From Planctomycetota bacterium (GTDB taxonomy: Bacteria > Planctomycetota > B15-G4): a stretch of DNA of 47,656 nt. The stretch covers positions 1 through 47,656 of the forward strand of contig JAJDEO010000030.1 in assembly GCA_029259745.1 (NCBI GenBank), read 5' to 3'. Of the stretch, positions 8,002 through 16,098 are shown one piece after another. A program made the position numbers and the translations under genes. Within the stretch, counting starts at the first letter, position 1; the number at the start of each line of letters is the position of its first letter. The notes below the pieces were generated by a model. That model worked only from the letters and a program-made list of their open reading frames with translations, was not told where the DNA came from and did no database searches.

Positions 8002-8997
8002 ATGAATCCCACACCACTGAAGAAGCCATCACGCGCTGAAGGCGGCTACGTCGTCGTCATCACGCTCGTCCTCATCGTCACGGTCCTCACCATCAGCGTC
8101 ACGATGATGAACCATGTCGTCGAAGAGAGTCAGACATCGAGTGTCACGTCCGAAGCGCTCAGCAGCCGCGAAGTCGCCTACTCCGGCGTGCAGCTCGCCA
8201 ACCAGTCGATGAAGGTCGGCCTCGACCTCGACGCCAAGACGATCACGAACGGCTCGTCGCAGGCGGTCGTCGAGACGGCGAGCGTCAACAACCTCGTCGA
8301 GAGCATCCACTCGCAGGTGCTCGACTCGAACGGCATCGGCGCCACGCTCTACGCGCAAGCCGACAAGATCGCGTATGCAGCGGCTTCGAGTCCGAACGAG
8401 CTACCGTTCGTGAATGCAACGACGCTCACGGACATCATGAGCGACCCGTCCATCACGAAGCACTACTACAACGGTCAGGTCTGGCTACAGAACACCGAGC
8501 TCACTGGCATCGTGATCGTCGAGGACACGACGGCTGTGTTCTTCGACGACGTGATCGTCAACGGCGCCATCATGACCGAAGACGCGATCTCGACCGACCC
8601 GGCCGAGGACCTCGACATGTCGCACGTGCCGTGTGCCGTCGTCATGGGCAACCTCAAGGTCATCCCCGGCGACTTCCTGCCCGGCGTTTCGGTCGTGATG
8701 CCAGAGGGCATCTTCACGACCATGACGTCCGACGCGAACATCCAGATCGAAGGCGACGTCGTCGCGCACACGTTCAGGGTGCCGAGCATTGGCGGGTCCA
8801 TCCTCGGAAACATCTGCACTGTTGCGGCAGCCGACATCGGTGACATCGAACACACCACGTCGTCGCGTGGTGACGTGCCGTGGGCCACCGACCTCGATAC
8901 GGGCTCGAGCTGGACGACCAACTCGATCGCATTCATCCCCTACCGCGAAGACCCGGCCAACCTCACGGCCATCACGGGCTTCGCCGATGCCGACTGA
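8002..8997 (+). CDS. PilX/GspK-like membrane-anchored protein
   Basis: A 331-residue protein with an N-terminal hydrophobic helix after GGYVVVITLVLIVTVLTISV (residues about 14-34), then VVEESQTSS and an A.SGVQLANQSM region. This matches the start of PilX/GspK-like minor pilins, which carry an 'E..A..Ag...A' pattern, but the canonical GFTLIE-type cleavage site is less clear. The remaining ~280 residues include a repetitive beta-looking part (VIVNGAIMTEDAIS, MGNLKVIPGDFLPG) reminiscent of polymer-forming or bactofilin-like beta strands. I cannot assign the C-terminal domain. It lies between two clear pseudopilins in one operon. Confidence 0.8.
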   Translation: MNPTPLKKPSRAEGGYVVVITLVLIVTVLTISVTMMNHVVEESQTSSVTSEALSSREVAYSGVQLANQSMKVGLDLDAKTITNGSSQAVVETASVNNLVESIHSQVLDSNGIGATLYAQADKIAYAAASSPNELPFVNATTLTDIMSDPSITKHYYNGQVWLQNTELTGIVIVEDTTAVFFDDVIVNGAIMTEDAISTDPAEDLDMSHVPCAVVMGNLKVIPGDFLPGVSVVMPEGIFTTMTSDANIQIEGDVVAHTFRVPSIGGSILGNICTVAAADIGDIEHTTSSRGDVPWATDLDTGSSWTTNSIAFIPYREDPANLTAITGFADAD

Positions 8998-9008
8998 GAA
9001 CTGACGCC

Positions 9009-9509
9009 ATGCGCTCTGACCATTCCTTTTCGAAGCGCGCTCGCGCGGGCTTCACGCTGATCGAACTGCTCGTCGTCGTCGCCATCCTCGGCGTCGTCTC
9101 GGCTGGCGCTGTGCTGAGCACCGGTGACGGAAACGAAGAGGCGTTCGATGCCATCGAGATCCGCGTCGACGACGCGCTCAACCGGGCATCCACGCTCGCC
9201 CGATCACAACGTATTCACTACGGCGTTGTCTTCGATGTGGGCCGAAACCGCTACGGCATCGTCGACGAGACCGGCGCGCTTGCGACACACCCGCTGACGA
9301 AGGGCAACTACGTCGTCGAGCTCGACGCCCCCGGCATGCCCGGCGGCCTCGAGATCACGGGAGCCAATTTCGGTGATGCCGGTGTGGCCGCGATCTTCGA
9401 CGGTCAGGGCGTTCTGCTGCGCGGCGGTTCTTTCACCGTGACGCGCAACGGCGTCAGCCGTACGTTCGATGTCAACGCGGCGACGGCGAACTTGACGGTC
9501 GCACCGTGA
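9009..9509 (+). CDS. GspH/FimT-type pseudopilin
   Basis: A 166-residue pseudopilin with a textbook class III signal: ARAGFTLIELLVVVAILGVV, cleavage after Gly15 or so, Phe at +1 and Glu at +5. After the helix comes a GspH-like beta domain (RASTLARSQRIHYGVVFDV, then FDGQGVLLRGGSFTV and VSRTFDV). GspH/FimT proteins are minor subunits initiating filament assembly at the inner membrane. It is the third gene of the operon, 12 bp after the previous stop, and is followed by a strong hairpin. Confidence 0.92.
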   Translation: MRSDHSFSKRARAGFTLIELLVVVAILGVVSAGAVLSTGDGNEEAFDAIEIRVDDALNRASTLARSQRIHYGVVFDVGRNRYGIVDETGALATHPLTKGNYVVELDAPGMPGGLEITGANFGDAGVAAIFDGQGVLLRGGSFTVTRNGVSRTFDVNAATANLTVAP

Positions 9510-9525
9510 CATTCTCTTCGTGAAA

Positions 9526-9562
9526 GGCCTGCGCGCGTCGACCTTGTCGGCCCGCGCAGGCC
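9526..9562 (+). terminator. Hairpin terminator after pseudopilin operon
   Basis: Perfect 10-bp inverted repeat GGCCTGCGCG (9526-9535) / CGCGCAGGCC (9553-9562), with a nested CGAC/GTCG pair inside the 17-nt loop. It starts 17 nt after the gspH-like stop. No T-run follows. Confidence 0.65.
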
Positions 9563-9616
9563 GCACGCGCGTAAGCTGTCCGGAGCCTCCTCGAGACTCC
9601 GATGCACTCCCCCTAT

Positions 9617-9678
9617 CAGCCCGCTGAAGAACTGCTCCCGGTGCGCGCGGCGCGCCGGATGAGTTTTTCAACGGGCTG
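9617..9678. repeat. Inverted-repeat element (REP/MITE-like)
   Basis: 17-bp imperfect terminal inverted repeats: 9617-9633 (CAGCCCGCTGAAGAACT) and 9662-9678 (AGTTTTTCAACGGGCTG) pair at 15 of 17 positions plus a wobble. They enclose a 28-bp GC-rich, nearly self-complementary centre (CCGG...CCGG). The 62-bp unit looks like a palindromic repetitive element. It overlaps the only two credible start codons of the apbE gene (9602 just outside, 9659 inside). No second copy was noticed in this window. Confidence 0.6.
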
Positions 9679-10675
9679 CCATGCTCATGTCCTGCGACGG
9701 CTCGCCCAAGCCGCCCTCGCGCTCTGCGTGAGCGGCGCTGCGTTCGCGCAGTCGGAACGCGCAGCACCTCTGGTGATCACGCGCTCCGCGCTGGCCGTGA
9801 AGTTTCAGATCGCCGTCGTCGATGCCGAAGCTGATGCGTTCGCCGACGTCCTCGCGGCGCTCGATGAGGTCGACGCCCTCGAGGCGCAGATCAACGTGTG
9901 GTCGCCGACAAGCGCCATCAGCGCCTGGAACGCGGGAAACCACGACGAGCCCGTCGACGTTCCGCTGTCGGTCGCGTCGCTCGTCGCGGCGACGCAACGC
10001 ATGTCCGCCCGCACCGACGGCGCTTTCGACATCACGGTCGGCCCGCTGTTCGACGTCTGGGGCCTGACCGACCGCAGGCTCCGTGAACCCTCACCCGAGG
10101 AACTCGCCGAGGCTCGCGCCTGCGTCGGCAGCGCGCTGTTGACCGTCACCATCGCACCGCCGCGCCTCGGCCGCGCACGGCCGTGTGTGCGCGTGGACCT
10201 CTCGGCGGCCGCGAAAGGCTATGCCGTGGCCCACGTCGTCGCGCGTTTGCGCGCCGCTGGCATCACGAACGCGTTCGTCGCCGCGGGGTCGAGCACGGTC
10301 TGCGCGATCGGTCGCGGACCTGACGGCGAGGGCTGGCCGTTCGAAGTCGAACCGGGGCGCACGTGGCTCCTCGTCGACCAGGCCGTGGCTACGTCGGGTT
10401 TTTCGGAGACAGACGTGCCTCTTGCCGACGGTCGCATCCGGCGTCACATCCTCGACCCGCGCACAGCAACGCCTGCCGCGCGAGACGTCGCCCGAGCGAT
10501 CTTCGTCGGGCCCGATCCGCTCGAAGCCGACATGGCCTCGACAGCGCTCGTCGTGCTCGGCGAGCAGGGCGGCGCGGAGTGGGCCGCGCGCGAAGGCTGG
10601 CGCACGTCGGCGCGCGGTGCCGTGCTCGTGCTCAGCGATGGGCGCTCGGTGACGCTCGGCGCCACGCCCGACTGA
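9659..10675 (+). CDS. apbE: Exported FAD:protein FMN transferase (ApbE family)
   Basis: A 338-residue ApbE-family protein. These enzymes use FAD to attach FMN covalently to Thr/Ser of periplasmic flavoproteins such as Rnf/Nqr subunits. Visible motifs: EAQINVWSPTSAISAWN near the N-terminus, GAFDITVGPLFDVWG, DLSAAAKGYAVAHV (the AKG-YAV motif), ATSGFSE, HILDPRTATPA and ADMASTALVVLG (metal-binding Asp and Thr). The usual glycine pair after 'N-aG' is replaced by AAGSST. A signal peptide (LRRLAQAALALCVSGAAFA) shows it acts outside the cytoplasm. Start is uncertain: ATG 9659 gives a normal signal peptide but has no ribosome site; ATG 9602 adds 19 residues. The repeat element overlaps both options. 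Confidence 0.9.
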   Translation: MSFSTGCHAHVLRRLAQAALALCVSGAAFAQSERAAPLVITRSALAVKFQIAVVDAEADAFADVLAALDEVDALEAQINVWSPTSAISAWNAGNHDEPVDVPLSVASLVAATQRMSARTDGAFDITVGPLFDVWGLTDRRLREPSPEELAEARACVGSALLTVTIAPPRLGRARPCVRVDLSAAAKGYAVAHVVARLRAAGITNAFVAAGSSTVCAIGRGPDGEGWPFEVEPGRTWLLVDQAVATSGFSETDVPLADGRIRRHILDPRTATPAARDVARAIFVGPDPLEADMASTALVVLGEQGGAEWAAREGWRTSARGAVLVLSDGRSVTLGATPD

Positions 10676-11212
10676 GGCGCCCGGCCGCCGGAGAGTGGAA
10701 AAGGAGGGCACCGGCCGCGGACCTCCGTCGCAACCGATGCCCTCACTGTGCGTCGACTCCAGGTCCGTCACCGTGAAGTCGACATGACGCCGCGCGGGAG
10801 GAGGCCGGTTGGCGCCATGGAACTGCTGGGTGGTGGAACGGGAGACCGGGAAGGTCTCCCGCTTGCCGAGAGATGGAATAGCCTCGCCGCCACACCCCGC
10901 AGACTTGTCCTGCTATTTTCCTAGACGCGACAGTTTGGACGCCCGCCGGCTTCGCGCTGGAGTCGACGCCTGCGCGCTCCCGGGAGCACCCCCTTGCCAG
11001 CGCGACGCCGAACTGGTCAGATGTCCGGTTCGCGCCCGCTGGGCCGATTCGCTCTTCGCAGACACCTCCGCGTGTCCAACGAGCACGGATCGTCGGAACC
11101 GTCCGCGCGAACAACGCTGGCCAACTCGGCCTCGCGTGCCACACCGCATCGTCAGACCGAGGGCGTTCATCGGCCTCGGAAGAGGGGTTTTCGGCCCCAG
11201 GAGAACAGTTCC
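10676..11212. promoter_or_regulatory. Leader region upstream of rpmB-rpmG
   Basis: A 537-bp stretch with no credible gene, between apbE and rpmB. It contains the perfect hairpin at 10839-10861. An open frame leading into rpmB from 10994 has an Arg-rich, non-conserved translation and is judged non-coding. AGGAG at 11199-11203 is the rpmB ribosome site. No clear promoter could be placed. Confidence 0.35.
10839..10861 (+). terminator. Perfect hairpin downstream of apbE / upstream of rpmB
   Basis: CGGGAGACC (10839-10847) pairs perfectly with GGTCTCCCG (10853-10861) around the loop GGGAA. No T-run follows. It could terminate apbE transcription (164 nt after its stop) or be a structured element of the long rpmB leader. 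Confidence 0.5.
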
Positions 11213-11503
11213 ATGTCGCGTGTCTGCCAGGTCACAGGTCGCCGCACCCGCGTCGGTAACCAGATCACCCGCCGCGGTCTCGCCAAGCCCAAGGGCGGTA
11301 TCGGCCTCAAGACCACCGGCGTCACGAAGCGTAAATTCAAGCCGAACATCCAGAGCAAGCGTGTCTGGGTGCCCGAGCTGAACCGCTTCGTCCGCGTCAA
11401 GCTGTCGACGAAGGCCCTCAAGATGATCTCGGTGAAGGGCCCGTACCGCGTGCTCGTCGACGCCGGGCTCATCAAGCCGATTCGCCCGCGCAAGAGCGCC
11501 TGA
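11213..11503 (+). CDS. rpmB: 50S ribosomal protein L28
   Basis: A 96-residue L28 starting MSRVCQVTGRRTRVGNQITR, with KRKFKPNIQSKRVWVPELNR and VRVKLSTKALKMISVKG, the family signature. It is longer than the ~78-residue E. coli protein because of a C-terminal extension (PYRVLVDAGLIKPIRPRKSA). Only one Cys is left of the zinc-binding set seen in some L28 proteins. A good ribosome site (AGGAG) lies 9-10 nt before the ATG. rpmG follows after 13 bp, the common rpmB-rpmG pairing. Confidence 0.96.
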   Translation: MSRVCQVTGRRTRVGNQITRRGLAKPKGGIGLKTTGVTKRKFKPNIQSKRVWVPELNRFVRVKLSTKALKMISVKGPYRVLVDAGLIKPIRPRKSA

Positions 11504-11516
11504 GAAACCCGAACCG

Positions 11517-11681
11517 ATGGCCAAGTCAAAGAAGAAGATCGAGGTCGTACACCTGGTTTGCTCCGAAACGGGCGACCGGAACTACACGATCCTGAAGAAG
11601 GCCGGACGGCCGAAGCTCGAGCTGCGCAAGTACTCGCCGCGCCTCCGCAAGCACACGGTCCACACCGAGAAGCGCAAGTAA
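11517..11681 (+). CDS. rpmG: 50S ribosomal protein L33
   Basis: A 54-residue L33: MAKSKKKIEVVHLVCSETGD, RNYTILKKAGRPKLELRKYS, then PRLRKHTVHTEKRK. The order (basic N-terminus, LVCSETG, Y.T.KN-like segment, LELRKYSPRLRKHT.H.E.K) is the L33 signature. Only one Cys remains, so it is the zinc-free form. It lies 13 bp after rpmB and is surely co-transcribed with it. Confidence 0.95.
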   Translation: MAKSKKKIEVVHLVCSETGDRNYTILKKAGRPKLELRKYSPRLRKHTVHTEKRK

Positions 11682-11915
11682 GAGGCGTCCCCGGCGCGAA
11701 CTGCCGAATTTGCGCGGCGCGCGGGGATTCTTCAAACTCGGGGTCCATTGACCGATTTCGCGCCGCCTGAGGCTCCGGTGGCGCGTGACTATCCGTCCCG
11801 TCACGAGCGCTCTTCGAGAGCGATTCGTCCCGATGGGGATGGTCAGACCCGCTACCCTGGGTCTCTGCACGGTTCCTTGATCGTGTCCCCACTGCTGTAC
11901 CAACCGAGATCGCCG

Positions 11916-13124
11916 ATGTTCCGCACCCTGACGTTCCTGACTTTGCTGCTGTCGACCACTGCCATCCACGGGCAGGAGGTTCTGACAGTTCCCGCCCCGT
12001 TCGCCACGATCCAGGCTGCCGTCGACGCGGCCGAGGACGGCGACACGATCGAGATCTCGGCGGGCCTGTACGCGCCGTTCGCGATCGATGGCCTCGTCAA
12101 CGTGTCGATGGTGGGCAAGGGCAAGGTTGCAGTCGTCGGCGGCGGGTCGGCTGACGCGCTCGTCACGATCGACAACTCGATCGCCATCACGCTCAAGAAC
12201 ATCGACGTCGTCGACGGTACGGGCGACGGCATCGTCGTCACGAACGGAACGAACATTCGCATCGAGCAGTCGTCCATCGACGAGCTCGGCGGCGACGCGA
12301 TCCGTTACCTGGCGTCGAGCGGCGGGGCCGTCGAGAAGGCGTCGATCGAAGACGTCGGCGGATCCGGCATCGTGATCGGAACGCTCGGGATGGCCGCGAA
12401 CGGCGTGCTGCTGCGCTCGAACAAGATCATGCGTGTGGGTGTCGACGGCATCGTCGTCTTCGGCGCCGGCAACACGGCCGAGAAGAACAAGATCGTCGAG
12501 GCTGGCGACACGGGGATGCGCGTCTCCGGGCAGTCGAACACGCTCGTGAAGAACAAGGTCACGAACGCGACGACCGCCGCTTACGTCCTCACGCTGAGCA
12601 CCGAGGCCGAACTCGATCGCAACACCTCGTCGGGCGCCCTGATCGGGCTCGTCGTCGAGGGCCTGCAGAACAACATCGAGCGCCAGAAGATCGTCAAGAC
12701 CGACAACTTTGGCGCAACGATCGACGGGCTCTTGAACTCCATGAGTCGCGCCAAGGTGACGAAGCCCGCGAACGACGGCATTCTCATCAACGGGAACAAC
12801 CACACGCTGACGCGCAACAAGGTCGTTGCGGCCGGAGATGATGGCTTCGTCTGCGATGGCACGCAGTGCAATCTGATCGAGAACGTGGCGATCAAGTCGG
12901 CCGAGGATGGCTTCGACATCACGAGCAACGACAGCTTGATGTTCAAGAACCGCGCGTCGAAGTCGGGTGACAGCGGCTTCGAGGTCTCGGGCGAGGGCAA
13001 CACGTTCGACAGCAACAAGGCCAACGGAAGCGCGTCGTTCGACCTCCAAGAGATCGTCAGCGACGAGAACTCGAACGTCTTCATCAACAACAAGTTCAAG
13101 ACGGTGAACAAGTTCTCCATCTGA
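11916..13124 (+). CDS. Secreted right-handed parallel beta-helix protein
   Basis: A 402-residue exported protein: signal peptide MFRTLTFLTLLLSTTAIHGQ, then VPAPFATIQAAVDAAEDGDT (the usual beta-helix cap) and about a dozen ~22-24-residue coils rich in Asn/Gly/Val (for example NTAEKNKIVEAGDTGMRVSG, NNHTLTRNKVVAAGDDGFVC). These PbH1-type repeats occur in NosD-like, polysaccharide-binding and lyase proteins. I see no conserved catalytic site, so an enzyme function cannot be claimed. The start at 11916 gives the clean signal peptide; no good ribosome site is visible. The permease operon begins 35 bp downstream on the same strand. Confidence 0.88.
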   Translation: MFRTLTFLTLLLSTTAIHGQEVLTVPAPFATIQAAVDAAEDGDTIEISAGLYAPFAIDGLVNVSMVGKGKVAVVGGGSADALVTIDNSIAITLKNIDVVDGTGDGIVVTNGTNIRIEQSSIDELGGDAIRYLASSGGAVEKASIEDVGGSGIVIGTLGMAANGVLLRSNKIMRVGVDGIVVFGAGNTAEKNKIVEAGDTGMRVSGQSNTLVKNKVTNATTAAYVLTLSTEAELDRNTSSGALIGLVVEGLQNNIERQKIVKTDNFGATIDGLLNSMSRAKVTKPANDGILINGNNHTLTRNKVVAAGDDGFVCDGTQCNLIENVAIKSAEDGFDITSNDSLMFKNRASKSGDSGFEVSGEGNTFDSNKANGSASFDLQEIVSDENSNVFINNKFKTVNKFSI

Positions 13125-13159
13125 GGGAGCACCGGCAACCACGACGGTGTCGGTGAGCG

Positions 13160-15121
13160 GTGTCCACGCCGATGCTCACACACGCCTGGTCTCTGCTGCT
13201 CGACACGGCCCCGTACCTCTTCGTGGGCTTCGTGATCGCAGCGTTGCTCGACGGCTTGCTGCGCGGCGAGCGTTGGCTCGCGAGGCTCTCCGGTGAAGGC
13301 TTCGGCACGACCTGCCTGGCGACGCTGATCGGCGCGCCGCTCCCGCTCTGCTCGTGTTCCGTGCTGCCCGCAGCCATCACGATGCGCAAGCGCGGCCTCG
13401 GTCGCGGGCCCACACTGGCGTTCCTCGTCTCCACGCCAGAGACGAGTATCACGTCCGTGCTCCTGAGTTACTCGCTGCTCGGCCCGGTGTTCGCGGTCCT
13501 GCGCCCCATCGCCGCCGTCGTGACGGCGATCGCCGCCGGCGTGACGGAAGGCCTCTTCGGTCGCAACGCGCACGACGCGACGAACACCGCAGCGTCCCAC
13601 CCCGACGACTGCTGCGCACACGACCCCCACCAACCGTCCGACACGTCGCTCGGCGCACGCTTCCAACGCGGCGCTCGCTTCGCCTTCGTCGACCTCTTCG
13701 ACGATCTCTTCGGCTGGATCATCATCGGCATCTTCGCCGCCGCCGCGCTGAGCGCCTGGGTGCCCGCCTCCTCGCTGGCCGCCCTGTTCGACTCGCAGTG
13801 GCTGACGATGCTCGTCGTCATCGCGCTCGGCGTGCCGCTCTACGTGTGTGCCGAGGCGTCCACTCCGATCGCCGCGGTCTTCATCGCACAGGGTATGAGC
13901 CCGGGCGCCGCGCTCGTCTTCCTGCTCGTTGGCCCAGCGACCAACCTCGGCTCGCTCGGGGCCCTCGGCGAGCTGTTCGGCAGACGCTCGATCGCCGTGT
14001 ACCTTGCGTCGATCATCACCGTCGCCGTCCTGATCGGGCTCGGCGTCGACGCGTTCCTTGGAGCAAATGCCGTACGCGCCGTCGATGCAGGCGCGGCCGT
14101 CGATCCCTTCTTCTCACCGACCGTCCAGGTCATCGCTGCAACGGCGTTCGTCGTCCTCGGCGTCGCGAGCCTGATCCGAACGCGCCCGCTCGTGATCATC
14201 GCCGCAGCCCTCGAGCGTGCCCTCCCCTTCGCTGTCGACACACGTCGTGCCGCTGCGATCGTCGCGGCCCTCGCAGCCATGCTCTGGGGATCGACGGCAC
14301 TCTCGGTGGTTCCGCCGGGACACGTCGGACTCGTGCAACGATTCGGCGCTGTGATCGGTGGAGATCACGCGCCCGGGCTCGTTGTCACCTGGCCGACGCC
14401 GATCGAGACCGTCACGGTCGTGCCCACCGCACGCGTCCGCGTCGTGACACTCGCGACACACGGCTGGATGTTGACGGGCGACGAGAACCTCGGCGACATC
14501 GTTGCGAGCGCTCATTGGACGATCGCACCGGAACGTGTACGCGCCGCAGCACTCTCGGTCGCCGATCCCGACGCGCTCGTCCGAAGCGTCGTCACGACAG
14601 CCCTGCGCAACCGGATCGCGCGAACGCCGATCGGCGGCGCGCTCACCGGCGACCGCGCCGCCATCGAGTCCGACGTGCGCCGCGCGAGTCAGCAGCACCT
14701 CGACCGCTACGACGCCGGCATCTCACTGGCAACCGTATCGATCACGTCGGCCCATGCACCCGCCGACGTCCACGACGCCTTCCGCGATGTCGCCGGAGCC
14801 CGCGAAGATCGCAGCACGACGATCGAGCGAGCACGTGCTCGCGAGGCCCGCACGCTGCCGCTCGCGCACGCCGAGGCCGCCGGCATCCGCGAAGCCGCGC
14901 GCGCCGAAGCTGCCACGATCACGGCCCGGGCACGCGGCGACGCCATACGCTTCGGCCTCCTGCTCGACGCCGCACAACTGGCTCCGGCCATCACACGCCG
15001 TCGCCTTCAGATCGAAACCCTCGAGACGATCCTTCCGCGCTGGAAGAAATACTTCGGCGCGCGCGGTGATCTCGACCTCTGGTTCTCCGACGCTGCCTCC
15101 GTCCCTCCCGCTCGGCGCTGA
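13160..15121 (+). CDS. Metal permease (SO_0444/ArsP type) fused to HflK-like SPFH domain
   Basis: A 653-residue two-part membrane protein. Residues 1-~350 are an ArsP/SO_0444-like permease: GAPLPLCSCSVLPAA (CSCS at 64-67), STPETS near 91, a His/Cys-rich cytoplasmic loop (HPDDCCAHDPH, 147-157), YVCAEASTPIAA near 228 and GPATN at 258-262. Known members export Cu/Zn or organoarsenicals. After another helix (366-383), residues ~384-645 form an SPFH/band-7 domain of HflK kind: VPPGHVGLVQRFGAVIG, PGLVVTWPTPIETV, an Ala/Arg/Glu-rich coiled coil (550-600) and LETLETILPRWKKYF-like end. I infer the fusion ties a metal exporter to an SPFH membrane scaffold. Start is GTG 13160 (GGTGAG upstream) or ATG 13172. 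It begins an operon with two more SPFH genes. Confidence 0.88.
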   Translation: MSTPMLTHAWSLLLDTAPYLFVGFVIAALLDGLLRGERWLARLSGEGFGTTCLATLIGAPLPLCSCSVLPAAITMRKRGLGRGPTLAFLVSTPETSITSVLLSYSLLGPVFAVLRPIAAVVTAIAAGVTEGLFGRNAHDATNTAASHPDDCCAHDPHQPSDTSLGARFQRGARFAFVDLFDDLFGWIIIGIFAAAALSAWVPASSLAALFDSQWLTMLVVIALGVPLYVCAEASTPIAAVFIAQGMSPGAALVFLLVGPATNLGSLGALGELFGRRSIAVYLASIITVAVLIGLGVDAFLGANAVRAVDAGAAVDPFFSPTVQVIAATAFVVLGVASLIRTRPLVIIAAALERALPFAVDTRRAAAIVAALAAMLWGSTALSVVPPGHVGLVQRFGAVIGGDHAPGLVVTWPTPIETVTVVPTARVRVVTLATHGWMLTGDENLGDIVASAHWTIAPERVRAAALSVADPDALVRSVVTTALRNRIARTPIGGALTGDRAAIESDVRRASQQHLDRYDAGISLATVSITSAHAPADVHDAFRDVAGAREDRSTTIERARAREARTLPLAHAEAAGIREAARAEAATITARARGDAIRFGLLLDAAQLAPAITRRRLQIETLETILPRWKKYFGARGDLDLWFSDAASVPPARR

Positions 15122-15126
15122 TCCAC

Positions 15127-16098
15127 ATGACCCGACGATCCTTCTGGCTCGCAGTGCTCGCATCGCTCGCGGTCGTGCTCGTCGTCCGCAGCGCGTTCGT
15201 CGTCGACCAGACCGAGGCCGTGATCCACCTGCGCTTCGGACAGCACGTGCGCACGCTCGACGCGCCGGGCCTCTTCTTCAAGTGGCCCACCGACTCCGTC
15301 GTCCGACTCGACCGTCGGCTCCAGGTACTGCAGAGCCCGCCGGGAGCCGCGGCTCCGCGCGAGTACCTCACGGGTGACGCCACTGGCATCGGCAAGAACG
15401 TCGTGGCGACGACGGCGACCTACTGGCGCATCGACACGACGCACGACGCCGCGCTGCGCTTCTTCGAGACGATGGGCGATCTCGACACGGCGCGCGCGCG
15501 GCTCGACGACATCGTCGTCTCGGAGTTCGGCGCGACGCTGGGGCGCACGCCGCTGGGTGACCTCGTCAGCACGGACAGCGACGCGCCGACATGGGACACG
15601 TTCCTCGACGGCGTCCGCGAGCGCTGCGCCGCGCGCGTAAACGAAGCCTACGGCATCGCACTCGTCGATGTGCGCATCGAACACCTCTCCTTCCCGGAGC
15701 GCAATCGCGTCAACGTCTTCGAACGCATGCGCGCCGAGCGTGAGACGATCGCCGCACGCCAGCGCTCCGAAGGGGAACGCGAGGCGACGACGATCCGCGC
15801 GCGGTCGGAGCGCCAGCGCGACGAGATCCTCGCGGCCGCCCACGAAGAAGCAGCGCAGATCCTCGGTGGTGCCGAGGCGCAGGCCGCGCGCACGTATGCC
15901 GAAGCCTACGGACGCGACCCCGTCTTCTACGAGTTCGTGCGCACGCTGGAGGCCTACGAGAAGACGCTCGACGAAGGCACCGTCGCCGTCTTGTCGAGCG
16001 AGTCCGGGTTTCTCGAGCTGTTGCGTGAGGCCCTCGGCGGCGACGCCGACACGACGACCGCCGCACCACCCGCGACCGACGCCACCAAGAACGAATGA
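15127..16098 (+). CDS. hflC: HflC-like SPFH protein (protease modulator)
   Basis: A 323-residue HflC-type protein: one N-terminal membrane helix (7-25), the band-7 opening VVDQTEAVIHLRFGQHVRTL, then DVRIEHLSFPERNRVNVFER with MRAERETIAARQRSEG, the HflC hallmark, and a coiled coil followed by YGRDPVFYEFVRTLEAYEKT. HflC with HflK forms a cage around FtsH in the inner membrane and restrains its proteolysis. Here the gene lies 5 bp after the permease fusion and overlaps the next SPFH gene by 4 bp, so the three are translated together. No ftsH is present nearby, so the usual partner is unproven. Confidence 0.92.
   Translation: MTRRSFWLAVLASLAVVLVVRSAFVVDQTEAVIHLRFGQHVRTLDAPGLFFKWPTDSVVRLDRRLQVLQSPPGAAAPREYLTGDATGIGKNVVATTATYWRIDTTHDAALRFFETMGDLDTARARLDDIVVSEFGATLGRTPLGDLVSTDSDAPTWDTFLDGVRERCAARVNEAYGIALVDVRIEHLSFPERNRVNVFERMRAERETIAARQRSEGEREATTIRARSERQRDEILAAAHEEAAQILGGAEAQAARTYAEAYGRDPVFYEFVRTLEAYEKTLDEGTVAVLSSESGFLELLREALGGDADTTTAAPPATDATKNE

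Noticed and set aside
10994..11212. N-terminal extension of L28
   Set aside because: Arg-rich and unlike any L28; the ATG at 11213 with AGGAG fits the family.
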